A stretch of DNA of 64,000 nucleotides from Tharpella sp964457755 (lineage in GTDB: Bacteria > Desulfobacterota > Anaeroferrophillalia > Anaeroferrophillales > Tharpellaceae). Each line of letters begins with the position of its first letter. Position 1 is the stretch's first letter. The DNA is taken from NCBI GenBank assembly GCA_964457755.1, contig CAYWGC010000002.1, forward strand, positions 89,379-153,378. Direction: 5' to 3'. The notes beneath the pieces are model-generated. The model was not told the origin of the DNA. It made no database searches and saw nothing but the letters and a program-made list of their open reading frames with translations. The translations under genes and the position numbers were made by a program. Of this stretch, positions 43,462 to 52,728 are shown piece by piece.

Positions 43462-45582
43462 ATGAAGAAAATAATCACTTCGGTTTTATGGATCATAATT
43501 ACTCTCCTTTGTTATAGTGAAGCCAACGCTTTCATCGTTGATCATCAATGTACGGATAGTAGCAAAATTCCTGTTGCATGGTTGCAGGCAGCCAGAAACA
43601 ATCTGCGCATGGGCTATTCTCATACATCTCATGGCAGTCAGTTGATCAGCGGCATAAACGCATTTCGTGGTAGTGAAGGTTCGAGATATTATTTCACCAG
43701 TTCCGGTTGGGGGGCCGTAAGCGGAGTTTTTATAAATGATTACTGGGCGAATGATGGGGCCGGAGACCTTGGTCATAATGGTGACTTGAGTTGGGTGACT
43801 GCAACTGAAACCATGCTTGATAATCCTGCCAATGACCGGAATGTGGTGATGTGGTCATGGTGTGGCGGCGTTAGCGATAACACTGCAAGCGGTATCGATA
43901 TATACTTAAATGCCATGAACCGCCTTGAACAACTCTATCCTCAGGTTTCTTTCATCTACATGACCGGTCATCTGGATGGCGGTGGAGTGGTGGGTAATTT
44001 GCATCAGATGAATGAGCGCATTCGCAATTACTGCCAAGATCACAATAAGATACTTTTTGATTTTGCCGACATTGAAAGTTATGATCCCGATGGTGCAATC
44101 AACTATATGCAACTTAATGCCAATGATAATTGTGATTATAACAGTAATGGCAACAATCGAAATTGGGCCCGTGAATGGCTTTCTGCTAATCCGGCCAGCA
44201 CCTTGGCAGTGGAGGCCGAGAGTTGTGGGGGCTGCGCTCATTCACAATATTTAAACTGCGTTCTTAAAGGCCGGGCCTTTTGGTGGATGATGGCCCGTAT
44301 TGCCGGTTGGGAGCCTGGCATTCCAGATCCTCCGGTTACGCTCTCAAAACTCTATTACCCGCATGTGGTCAGTGGGGATGGAGTTTGGGGAACCGAGATA
44401 TGCGTACTCAATCCCAATAGTAATCAGACAGTTAATGGGATTTTTAAGGCCTTCGCTAATGACGGCCGAGCGGTTTCTGACAATCTAATTTTAAGCCTTG
44501 CTCCGCAGGCTCGTCGAGTAATAAACATCGCCACGCAATTTAGAGACCCTCAAAGTATTGGCTATATTGTTCTAGAAAGTGATTCCGAGAATCTTACCGG
44601 ATATATGAAATTTTTTATCAACGGAGTCTGTCGGGTTGCCATACCCGTGGTCTCTCAGCTTAATTCAGGAGCTGTACCAATCTCTCATATTGCTTCAGAT
44701 CAGTACTGGTGGACCGGTATAAGTTTGCTTAATACGACACTATCGGAAAAAATATTGTCCATATATTTCAATAATGGAGTGCTGAAAAACGTAACACTCA
44801 GTGCTGGAGAACATCGGGCTTTTTCGATAAAAAGTCTGTTTGATAACACTCCTCAAGCAGATATCAATTCTGCGATAATAGAGGGCATGACCGGAGTCAT
44901 TGGTTTGGAACTTTTCAGCAATTCTAACCAGTTAAGCGGCATATTGTTAAGTGATAAGAGCTCTACTGAAATCTGTTACCCTCATGTCGTCGATGACCTG
45001 CAGTGGTGGACGGGGATTGTGGCATACAATCCATTTGATATGGAATCTATTTTGACAATTTCACCCTTTACTGGAGACGGTTCACCATTACCGCTTAAGA
45101 CGGCAACACTTTTACCATTTTCAAAGTACTGGGGGTCTGTGAGTTCGCTTGCTTTAGCGTCGGAAACTGCCTGGTTTAAGGTTGAAAGCACCACTGGGAT
45201 TTCCGGCTTTGAGCTTTTTGGCAGCAATGATAGTCAGCGTCTGGCCGGCTACTCCGGGGTTGCGATCAGTGGAACTGACGGCGTTTTGGCTAATCTTGAA
45301 GAAGATGGTTGGTCAGGTATCGCATTGGTCAATATCAGAGCAACCTCGGTAACCGTTCAACTTAAAGCATATGATGATTCTGGCGCTCTTATTGCGACTA
45401 AATCAATAGATCTCAAAGCTTACGAGAAAAAAGTGGAAGTTGCCTCCACATTTTTCAGCACCAGTATCGCCGGCGCCACTTACATTACCTACACCGTGGA
45501 AGGTGATGGTGAATTGGTTGCTTTCCAGCTCAACAATAGCAGTGACAACACCATGCTTGATGCCTTACCAGCTATCAGATAG
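43462..45582 (+). CDS. Secreted protein with repeated beta-sandwich domains
   Basis: The 706-residue protein has a signal peptide (KKIITSVLWIIITLLCYSEA), then an unrecognised domain of about 260 residues (WLQAARNNLRMGYSHTSHGS, VMWSWCGGVSDNT, FIYMTGHLDGGG) that resembles SGNH-like hydrolases in feel but without a clear GDSL motif. At least four related beta modules follow (YYPHVVSGDGVWGTEICVLN, ISHIASDQYWWTGISLLN, CYPHVVDDLQWWTGIVAYN, LANLEEDGWSGIALVN). A strong RBS favours ATG 43462. The same kind of module recurs in the broken gene at 50377-51102. Confidence 0.65.
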   Translation: MKKIITSVLWIIITLLCYSEANAFIVDHQCTDSSKIPVAWLQAARNNLRMGYSHTSHGSQLISGINAFRGSEGSRYYFTSSGWGAVSGVFINDYWANDGAGDLGHNGDLSWVTATETMLDNPANDRNVVMWSWCGGVSDNTASGIDIYLNAMNRLEQLYPQVSFIYMTGHLDGGGVVGNLHQMNERIRNYCQDHNKILFDFADIESYDPDGAINYMQLNANDNCDYNSNGNNRNWAREWLSANPASTLAVEAESCGGCAHSQYLNCVLKGRAFWWMMARIAGWEPGIPDPPVTLSKLYYPHVVSGDGVWGTEICVLNPNSNQTVNGIFKAFANDGRAVSDNLILSLAPQARRVINIATQFRDPQSIGYIVLESDSENLTGYMKFFINGVCRVAIPVVSQLNSGAVPISHIASDQYWWTGISLLNTTLSEKILSIYFNNGVLKNVTLSAGEHRAFSIKSLFDNTPQADINSAIIEGMTGVIGLELFSNSNQLSGILLSDKSSTEICYPHVVDDLQWWTGIVAYNPFDMESILTISPFTGDGSPLPLKTATLLPFSKYWGSVSSLALASETAWFKVESTTGISGFELFGSNDSQRLAGYSGVAISGTDGVLANLEEDGWSGIALVNIRATSVTVQLKAYDDSGALIATKSIDLKAYEKKVEVASTFFSTSIAGATYITYTVEGDGELVAFQLNNSSDNTMLDALPAIR

Positions 45583-45735
45583 TGCTATGAGAAAACCCAC
45601 ACAAGGGAATTTGCTTAATTGTTTAATTTACTGGGTGCAATAAAAAATAATTAAAAAGAATATTTTCATTGCTTTAGAATGTTAAAAGAATTTATATGAA
45701 TATAAATGAATAACAGATGGCGGGGAGGTTTCCAG

Positions 45736-45996
45736 ATGTCAAAAGTAGTGACCCTTAGACTTTCAGATGAAGAATATAATCTCTATGCAAAAGCCGCTAA
45801 AGTTGTCAAACGGCCGATATCCAACCTGATTAACTACCTGGCACAACAACAGCTTGAAGAGAGTATTTTTATTGACCAGATAGAGATGGATGAGATTATT
45901 GGGAACCCAACTTTGCTTGAATCCCTGAAACAGGGTTCCATCGATGCAGAACTCAATCAAGGATCGTTTGTTGATGTATATGATATTCGAGACTAA
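45736..45996 (+). CDS. Ribbon-helix-helix antitoxin
   Basis: The 86-residue protein has an N-terminal ribbon-helix-helix (KVVTLRLSDEEYNLYAKAAK) and an acidic C-terminus that would wrap the toxin. GGGAGG ahead of ATG 45736. It overlaps the RelE-like toxin by 23 bp, the classic pair order. It opens the island right of the secreted-protein gene. Confidence 0.8.
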   Translation: MSKVVTLRLSDEEYNLYAKAAKVVKRPISNLINYLAQQQLEESIFIDQIEMDEIIGNPTLLESLKQGSIDAELNQGSFVDVYDIRD

Positions 45997-46246
45997 AACT
46001 TTTTTGAAGTCGCTTGAGCAAGTTTTTGGTGGACAACAGGGAAAAATTAAAAAGAAACTCCGGGGATATGTTTACCAGCAACTAAAAATCTCACCGGCGT
46101 TTGGCTCTAATATTAAAAAGCTCCGAGATTGGGATCCTCCCACTTGGAGATACAGAATAAGCTCTTACCGATTCTTTTATCAAATTGATGAAAATCAGAA
46201 AATTGTCTCTATGATCCTGGCTGAACATCGTGGTAAGGCTTATTAA
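45974..46246 (+). CDS. RelE/ParE-family toxin
   Basis: The 90-residue protein starts MYMIFETKTFLKSLEQ and carries KLRDWDPPTWRYRISSYRFF and IVSMILAEHRGKAY, the basic beta-rich pattern of RelE/ParE mRNA-interferase or gyrase toxins. Start is 45974, or 45980 two codons later. Paired with the antitoxin just upstream. Confidence 0.82.
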   Translation: MYMIFETKTFLKSLEQVFGGQQGKIKKKLRGYVYQQLKISPAFGSNIKKLRDWDPPTWRYRISSYRFFYQIDENQKIVSMILAEHRGKAY

Positions 46247-46311
46247 GGCATAATGGTTGATTTGACACCGACCCCAATTCTACTCACTATGACAAACGAA
46301 AGGGAAAATGA

Positions 46312-46473
46312 ATGACTAATGGTAAAAACAACGGAGCGAACCTTGGCTTCGAAAACAAATTATGGGGAATGACCGACAAAATACGCGGTCATATGGACGC
46401 TGACGAATTGCGTGTTCTCAGTGTTGAGAAGTTGGTTGACGGATTAAACCTTAATGGGGTTCACAATGGCTAG
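46312..46473 (+). pseudogene. 5' stub of type I restriction methyltransferase hsdM
   Basis: This 53-codon frame begins ANLGFENKLWGMTDKIRGHM at residues 8-27, the N-terminal signature of HsdM (adenine methyltransferase subunit of type I restriction). After DADE the match stops and about 20 unrelated residues end at TAG. AGGG sits 8 nt before the ATG. The stop overlaps the ATPase start (ATGGCTAG), so the stub may survive as a leader that couples translation. No hsdS or hsdR is present in the window. Confidence 0.7.
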
Positions 46474-47461
46474 AGCTGACTTGCTAACCGCTCTCGTCAA
46501 ATTTGGAATGGCTGACGACAAGATCCGGTTCCAAAAAGTTGTCGAGTCGATCATCGCAGAAGAGCGAGCGAAGAAACACACAGTGTTGGCCGAGAAGCTG
46601 GAAGATCTGTTGCGCTCGATTCCTGTAGCGAAACCAGTTTCTAACGGAACCGCCATATTGGATCATCGGGTCAGTAATTTCGTCCGAGAAGTGATACCAG
46701 AGCGGAAACTCGACGATCTTATATTGCCATCGGAAGTACTTGAGATAGTGCGGGAAGTTGTTCAAGAGTACCATCGAATTGACCTGCTTCGATCATACAA
46801 TTTGGAACCTCGCAATCGAGTACTGCTCATCGGTCCACCAGGAAACGGTAAGACGTCTCTGGCTGAAGCCATTGCTGAATCGTTGATGGTACCGTTACTT
46901 GTCGTTCGGTACGATGGTGTGGTGGGCACCTACCTTGGTGAAACTGCCGTTCGTTTGCGAAGGTTGATGGAATATGCCGCCACACGGAAATGTGTTCTGT
47001 TCCTTGATGAGTTTGAGACGTTAGGCAAGGAGCGGGGCGACACTCACGAAACCGGGGAAATAAAACGAGTCGTCAGTTCCTTGCTTCTACAGATTGACTC
47101 GCTGCCCAGCCACGTGGTCGTGGTTGGAGCCACCAATCACGCAGAGCTTCTCGACCGGGCTGTCTGGCGACGGTTTCAAGTTCGTATGGTTTTGCCCGAA
47201 CCGACTCGTGCGAGACTGGCCGATTGGTTTGCAAGGTTTGAACGTAGGATCAATGTGCCACTGGGATATGCACCAGAGACATTAGCGAAGAAGCTCCAAG
47301 GTGTGAATTTTGCCGAAGCTGAGGAATTCGGGGCGAGTGTGTTTCGCAAGTACGTACTCGAACAACCTGATTCAGACATGAAATCGATTGTTAATCGTAC
47401 GTTGAAGACCTGGTCAGCACGTTCGGCCAAAACGAAACAGCAAAACGGGGGCAAAGACTAA
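46466..47461 (+). CDS. ietA: AAA+ ATPase of an ietAS-type system
   Basis: The 331-residue protein has a helical N-terminus of about 110 residues and one AAA+ domain: Walker A GPPGNGKT (123-130), Walker B CVLFLDE (176-182), sensor-1 GATN (221-224) and arginine finger region RAVWRRF (231-237). Its partner, a subtilisin-like protease, begins in a TAATG overlap. This ATPase/subtilase pairing matches IetA/IetS, known as a plasmid-borne toxin-antitoxin-like pair and as an antiviral defence. Start ATG 46466 is coupled to the hsdM stub; an in-frame ATG at 46454 is possible. Gene symbol is by family resemblance. Confidence 0.78.
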   Translation: MARADLLTALVKFGMADDKIRFQKVVESIIAEERAKKHTVLAEKLEDLLRSIPVAKPVSNGTAILDHRVSNFVREVIPERKLDDLILPSEVLEIVREVVQEYHRIDLLRSYNLEPRNRVLLIGPPGNGKTSLAEAIAESLMVPLLVVRYDGVVGTYLGETAVRLRRLMEYAATRKCVLFLDEFETLGKERGDTHETGEIKRVVSSLLLQIDSLPSHVVVVGATNHAELLDRAVWRRFQVRMVLPEPTRARLADWFARFERRINVPLGYAPETLAKKLQGVNFAEAEEFGASVFRKYVLEQPDSDMKSIVNRTLKTWSARSAKTKQQNGGKD

Positions 47462-50040
47462 TGCCGGTTCGACCATTATTGCTATTTCCCGCTCCCGAAC
47501 TTGCAGAAAAGGGTAATTTGCCCCAAGGTTTTAGACGGACTCATAAACCTTCGCATGGCAGGCAAGGAGAGAGGGTGTCTCCCATCTTCGCTCAACTTCA
47601 GGCGGCATTCGATGCGCGGCAAGTCGAACTACAGAAAACGGCTGCCGGTGTAGAGCCAGAACAGGTTTTGGTGATTGAAACCATCGGTAACATCGAGGAT
47701 TTTGCCAATGCTGTTCGTCGGATTGAAGGGCTTGAATGGATGGGGGAAATTGAAGTTGAGGAGATTACACCGGATGAGGATTTCTATGACGAGAAAAAAC
47801 CGGAAAAAGAATTAAGTGGTCGTCTCTATCTGGTCATGACAAATCAGCAGGCATTGCGAGAACTGCTTTCATTGTGGAATCGCTATAAAAATGATGAGAA
47901 CATGACCTTTGATCGTGGCTTTGCCAAGTTTCGCGACGTGTTTCTCTGCCTTAATGATATTCGGCGTTGGGATGTGCAAGACCGCCTCGCTGAAACCGGT
48001 GTGTTGGATGTTTGGCGTGAGGATATGGAGCATTTTCCCGATCAGCCGGTTCGAGGTGAAATCGAACTGTGGTTTCGCAATTCTGAAAGCAAGCGGCAAG
48101 ACGCGGAGCTTCAGCTCACTTTATTGATTGAGGTGCTTGGTGGAAGAGTTTTGAGCCAATGTGTTCTTAGCGATATTGCCTATCACTCGATCTTGGCCGA
48201 ATTGCCGAGGCAAGTTGCACAACAGGTGATGGATCACTCGAGTGTAGAGTTGGTCAAATGCGACAGCGTCATGTTCTTCAGGCCAGTAGGCCAAATGGCG
48301 ACGGGCAAGTCACCGGTTGAAGGTGACCTGACGGATTTTGAAGTTTCTGAGGATCAAGAACGGCCATCCGGTGATCCGGTTGTTGCTATTTTTGACGGGC
48401 TTCCTTTGACCAATCACAGGTTGTTAGCAGATCGTTTAGTAATCGATGATCCAGACGATTTCGCCTCGTATTACACTGTGGCCGATCGTGTGCATGGGAC
48501 TGCAATGAGTTCGCTTGTCGTTCAAGGTGATTTAAGCAACGGGGAAAACCCGTTGGCTCGGCCTGTCTATGTTCGCCCGATCATGAAACCCATCGATTGG
48601 CATCGGTCTCCTCGTCCCGAGTATATCCCAGCAGATGTGCTTGTTGTTGATCTTATTCACCGCGCGGTTCGTCGCATGTACGAGGGTGATGGTGCGGGTG
48701 ATGCGGCGGCGCCTGGCATTCGAATCATCAACCTGTCGATAGGCGACTCGAGCCGTCAATTTACGCAAGCCATGAGCCCCCTCGCACGACTCTTGGATTG
48801 GTTGAGTGTAAAATACAAGGTGCTCTTTGTCATCAGTGTGGGAAACTACCCTGATGACATTGACACCGGGATTTCGGTAGATGACTTTAATGATCTTGGC
48901 GATCAAGATCTCGAAGAGCTCAGTGTCAAGAAGCTATACGAGAACGCACGCCATCGGAGCCTACTCTCTCCCGCCGAGAGCATCAACGGCATCACGGTAG
49001 GTGCGCTGCACCGTGATGATTCTACTGTGAGCCATAGCGGAGACACCATCAACCTGTTTGAAAATGCTCTTCCAAGTCCGGTGTCTGCATTTGGCAGCGG
49101 ATACCGCCGCTCCGTAAAACCTGATTTAATCTGCCATGGTGGCCGAGTTTTTTACAATCGACCTATAGGCACGAATGCCAACGCCATTCTCAAATCCCGC
49201 CATCTTCGAATAGCGCCGGGCAACGAAGTTGCGTCACCGAGTAGCCATCCTGGCGACTTAAACAAGACTGCGTATTGTTGCGGAACCAGCAATTCGGCTG
49301 CGCTTATAAGTCGAGCGTTGTCTATTTGTCACGACTCGTTGTTGGATATATTCAATGAGCAAGCGCCTGACATTGAATTCACCACGTATATTGCCCCCTT
49401 GCTCAAGGCGATGATTGTACATGGATGTTCGTGGGATGATATTGGGGAACGCCTTCAACAAATACTGCAAACTGCTGACAATGGTCGCCAAATCCGCAAT
49501 TGGATAAGCAGATGGCTTGGGTATGGGGTTCCAGATTATTCGAGGGTTTTAGATTGTACGGAACAACGGACATCAATACTCGGGTTTGGGCAACTCAATG
49601 ATGGAGAGGCCCATGTGTTTAGTCTGCCACTTCCGCCGTCATTGGCCGCTCGACGTGACAGGCGTAGACTAACCGTGACATTGGCGTATTTGTCGCAAGT
49701 CGCCTCAAGCACCCAACGATATCGAATTGCCAACCTATGGTTCGAAATCGAAGGCGTTGCTTTGGCTTCCGGCAGACAAGATGCCGAGTGGCGTACAGTT
49801 AGACGTGGAACCGTTCAACATGAAGTATTTGAAGACGATAGAGCGGTCCCATTCAGCGACGGTGATACTTTGACAATTAAAGTCAACTGTCGAAAGGACG
49901 CACGTCGAATGGAAGAGCCGACTACTTATGGATTGGCAGTATCACTCGAAGTAGCGGAGGGCATTGATATACCCATTTATAACGAGGTACGTACTCGAAT
50001 AGCAACTGCTATTGAGATTCGAGCTAGAGAAGGGCTGTAG
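47461..50040 (+). CDS. ietS: Subtilisin-like (S8) protease of an ietAS-type system
   Basis: The 859-residue protein has an N-terminal region of about 300 residues with no recognised fold, then an S8 catalytic core with Asp312 (VVAIFDGLP), His345 (RVHGTAMSS), oxyanion Asn462 (ISVGNYPDD) and Ser610 (CCGTSNSAALIS), all intact. A C-terminal region of about 230 residues is beta-rich. No signal peptide: it should act in the cytosol. Overlap with the ATPase gene implies a fixed ratio. In the known pair the protease is the toxic part and the ATPase controls it; here that is inferred. Confidence 0.8.
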   Translation: MPVRPLLLFPAPELAEKGNLPQGFRRTHKPSHGRQGERVSPIFAQLQAAFDARQVELQKTAAGVEPEQVLVIETIGNIEDFANAVRRIEGLEWMGEIEVEEITPDEDFYDEKKPEKELSGRLYLVMTNQQALRELLSLWNRYKNDENMTFDRGFAKFRDVFLCLNDIRRWDVQDRLAETGVLDVWREDMEHFPDQPVRGEIELWFRNSESKRQDAELQLTLLIEVLGGRVLSQCVLSDIAYHSILAELPRQVAQQVMDHSSVELVKCDSVMFFRPVGQMATGKSPVEGDLTDFEVSEDQERPSGDPVVAIFDGLPLTNHRLLADRLVIDDPDDFASYYTVADRVHGTAMSSLVVQGDLSNGENPLARPVYVRPIMKPIDWHRSPRPEYIPADVLVVDLIHRAVRRMYEGDGAGDAAAPGIRIINLSIGDSSRQFTQAMSPLARLLDWLSVKYKVLFVISVGNYPDDIDTGISVDDFNDLGDQDLEELSVKKLYENARHRSLLSPAESINGITVGALHRDDSTVSHSGDTINLFENALPSPVSAFGSGYRRSVKPDLICHGGRVFYNRPIGTNANAILKSRHLRIAPGNEVASPSSHPGDLNKTAYCCGTSNSAALISRALSICHDSLLDIFNEQAPDIEFTTYIAPLLKAMIVHGCSWDDIGERLQQILQTADNGRQIRNWISRWLGYGVPDYSRVLDCTEQRTSILGFGQLNDGEAHVFSLPLPPSLAARRDRRRLTVTLAYLSQVASSTQRYRIANLWFEIEGVALASGRQDAEWRTVRRGTVQHEVFEDDRAVPFSDGDTLTIKVNCRKDARRMEEPTTYGLAVSLEVAEGIDIPIYNEVRTRIATAIEIRAREGL

Positions 50041-50376
50041 AAATGAACCATCTCAACGAAGCAAAAATATGACCATGGTGTGCTTTGAGAATTTCACTAC
50101 ATTGAATATGGATCGGACGTTGCTTTTGATGGCTCGAGCACAGAAAGTAATGCGGAAGCAGATTATATCGACATTGTTCTCATCGGATGCTCACCGAGAG
50201 CTCTGAACTTGTGCTCGAATAGGCGACGGTTGCTTTGTAAGGAATGTGCAGTAGAGTTAATGAAACCGCTCAACAAAGCGCTGTACTGATCGGTTGTTCC
50301 GCTACGCTCCATTGCCGTCAATGAGCCTGCTCGTTATTTACCCAACCAATGGCAAAGTTTACGCCGGATACAATAC
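50041..50376. other. Right edge of the defence island
   Basis: This 336-bp stretch after the protease gene has no gene I can support. Open frames across it are short and lack homology. Where BACON-like coding resumes (about 50380) marks the probable junction. No attachment site, terminal repeat or attC hairpin could be made out. Confidence 0.5.
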
Positions 50377-51102
50377 ATGGGTGTTTGGGCAAATACTGGT
50401 TCTGCCCGAACTGGAACAGTGACGATAGGCGGTATTTTAAGTGATACATTTAAGGTGTCACAGGAAGCTGCACCTGGAACTTATAGCTATGAATATTTTT
50501 CACCATATTACTCTTCTTCAGAAGTTGACTGGACTGGTGTTGCCTTAAGTAATGCTAGTTATGATCATGAGGCTTCTATAGAGGTTGTAGTTCGTGGTAT
50601 GAATGGAGACCTTTTAAGACAGATTTATAAAAATCTTCCAGCCAGTGGCAAAACAACTTTAGTAGTAGATGATTTAAGTTCCGGATGGTTGCATGTTAGA
50701 TCAGATCAACCTTTGTCCGGCCTTGTCTTTCTAGGTCGTGGCCTGTATATGGCTGATATTCCTTTTGTTGACAATCTCGAACAAAATCTTGTTATCCCCC
50801 ATATTGCTCAGGATGATGATTGGGATACGACTCTTATGATCTGTAACCCACAGACCAGCAGCGTTAATGTAAATGTAATAAATGTTAACGATCAAGGGCT
50901 AATAGTGGCTCTGAGAAACTTAACACTTGCGGCTAAAGGCAGCGGTTGTTTTCTGTTAAGTGATCTTTTTGGGTCTCAAGCTCTAACCGGTAAAATATAT
51001 CTTCATGCAACTTCAGGAATATCTGCTTTTGCGCTTTATAACAATGTGAAGAGCGGCGGCAGCTGGTTTGCCGGTATCAATGCTACACTATTAACTGATT
51101 AA
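50377..51102 (+). pseudogene. 5'-truncated secreted BACON / beta-repeat protein
   Basis: The 241-codon frame opens mid-domain with VWANTGSARTGTVTIGG, the end of a BACON domain. Then come modules like those of 43462-45582 (YYSSSEVDWTGVALSN, IPHIAQDDDWDTTLMICN), ending normally at TAA. There is no signal peptide or RBS, and codons before 50380 do not continue the domain. The 5' part was probably lost when the island arrived. It could only be made if started at the internal ATG 50377. Confidence 0.65.
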
Positions 51103-51213
51103 GTTAGAATTGCCGATGAATTGATTTTGAAGGTTATTTCTCCATTAAATTTTTTCAACGGCAGAATTCAATGGAGATTGACCTTCCCAGATTGAAATAT
51201 TTTATGGTACTCT

Positions 51214-51247
51214 ACAAAGAGTCCGGCAATATAGCCGGGCTCTTTGT
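51214..51247 (+). terminator. GC-rich hairpin after the truncated gene
   Basis: ACAAAGAGTCCGGC (51214-51227) pairs with GCCGGGCTCTTTGT (51234-51247) with one G-T pair. No T-run follows, so it may be a Rho-assisted terminator or a stable 3' end. Confidence 0.45.
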
Positions 51248-51355
51248 CATTCAGATGCTTTTGGGAACAAAGTGAATAAAAGGTGATGCCCGATTAGCGT
51301 GAGCGAAAGCTTTCCTATGTGGTTAAAAAGGCATGGCGCCGGGCTGGAGTTGTAA

Positions 51356-52708
51356 ATGCAGAAAAAAAAATTACAACGTGTCAAGATCGAAACCCTAGGT
51401 TGTAAGGTGAATCATTATGAGAGTCAGGGGTTGGCTGCCGAGTTTCGTCGGCAGGGTTGGCAGGTTGTTAAAAAAGGGCCCTGTGAGGCGGTGGTTATTA
51501 ATAGTTGTGCGGTTACCGCAGAAGCGGGACGGCAGAGTTTGCAAACCGCGAGAAGAGCCCTTAAACGTTATCCCGAGGCTCAGGTAGCTCTGGCGGGCTG
51601 TGCGGTGGTGGCTGAGCCTCAAAAGGCTGTAGAAGTTGAAAAACTAGGGGCGGTTTTCGGCAATGCCGGGAAAAAAGATCTGGTCTCCAGATTAACCGGG
51701 CAACTCGAAGGAGAGGCCGTTGACTTAGCTGAGCAAATCGGCATTTATGGTGAGCTTGCGGTTGATCTTTTGCGGGCCGATTTAGACCGAGGCCGGAGTC
51801 GGGCTGTAGTCAAGATTCAGGATGGTTGCAACTCTTTCTGTCGTTACTGTATTATTCCTTATCTGCGGGGTCGTTGTCGCAGTTTGCTGCCAGAAACAGT
51901 GTTGGCCGAATGTTGCGAATTGGTTGACGCAGGATTTCACGAGGTGGTTTTGACCGGCATTCATATCGGTCGTTATGGGGAAGATTTAGGGGGTGGTTTC
52001 AGCCTGACTTCGCTGCTTCTGCAGCTGGTTGCTGAATTTCCTGAACTGCGTCTGCGGCTTGGCTCCCTACAGCCGCATGAGATAACCCCGGAGATCATTT
52101 CACTATTGCTCGATCCGCAAGCTTCGGTCTGTGAACATCTGCATCTCTCGTTGCAGTCGGCCAGTGACCGGGTTCTGGGGGCTATGGGACGCCCTTATCG
52201 GCGTCACGATATTGAAAATATCTTTACTTTGCTTGCCGCAGGTGCCGGACATTTGAATATCGGTACTGACCTGATTGTCGGGTTTCCGGCCGAAGATGAA
52301 AAGTCGTTTCAAGAAACTCTGGATCTGGTCAAAACGGTTGAACTTGGTTATCTTCACGTCTTTCCCTATTCCCCTCGTCGGGGCACGGTGGCCGCCTCAT
52401 GGCCGGATCGGATTCCGGCAAGCGAAAAAAAGGCGCGGGCCGCAGAGTTGGGGGCTTTGGGCCAAAGTAAGCGGGAGGCTTTTGCTGAAAAAAATCTGGG
52501 CTGTAATCTTAAAGTATTGCTCGAAAAAAAGGTCGAAGATAAACGTTATGGGGAAGGTTGGTTTGGCCATAGTCGTAACTATCTGCCGGTACTGGTGACC
52601 AAACAAGCAGTTGATACTTGTTTGCAGATTGGATCACAGGTGACGGTCCAGGCGCATACCTGGGATGGTCGTCGATTGATAGGCTCTTGGGAGAGATCCC
52701 GGTGTTAG
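51356..52708 (+). CDS. mtaB: tRNA t6A37 methylthiotransferase MtaB
   Basis: The 450-residue radical SAM enzyme has the N-terminal UPF0004 Cys set (LGCKVNHYES, INSCAVT, ALAGCAVV), the radical SAM CNSFCRYC motif near residue 160, then IGTDLIVGFPAED and HVFPYSPRRGT, and a C-terminal TRAM part. KVNHYES is the MtaB form rather than MiaB. It converts t6A37 to ms2t6A in ANN-decoding tRNAs. Confidence 0.93.
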   Translation: MQKKKLQRVKIETLGCKVNHYESQGLAAEFRRQGWQVVKKGPCEAVVINSCAVTAEAGRQSLQTARRALKRYPEAQVALAGCAVVAEPQKAVEVEKLGAVFGNAGKKDLVSRLTGQLEGEAVDLAEQIGIYGELAVDLLRADLDRGRSRAVVKIQDGCNSFCRYCIIPYLRGRCRSLLPETVLAECCELVDAGFHEVVLTGIHIGRYGEDLGGGFSLTSLLLQLVAEFPELRLRLGSLQPHEITPEIISLLLDPQASVCEHLHLSLQSASDRVLGAMGRPYRRHDIENIFTLLAAGAGHLNIGTDLIVGFPAEDEKSFQETLDLVKTVELGYLHVFPYSPRRGTVAASWPDRIPASEKKARAAELGALGQSKREAFAEKNLGCNLKVLLEKKVEDKRYGEGWFGHSRNYLPVLVTKQAVDTCLQIGSQVTVQAHTWDGRRLIGSWERSRC

Positions 52709-52728
52709 TGGCTTGTTTCCGTGTGACT

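Noticed and set aside
46252..46314. 20-codon frame just before the hsdM stub
   Set aside because: Too short, no clear RBS, no homology; probably chance.
50012..50206. Short frame at the protease 3' end
   Set aside because: No homology, overlaps the protease stop, and low-complexity; not supportable.
50230..50345. attC-like or integrase attachment structure at the island edge
   Set aside because: No convincing inverted core pair or GTTRRRY spacing could be found by eye.
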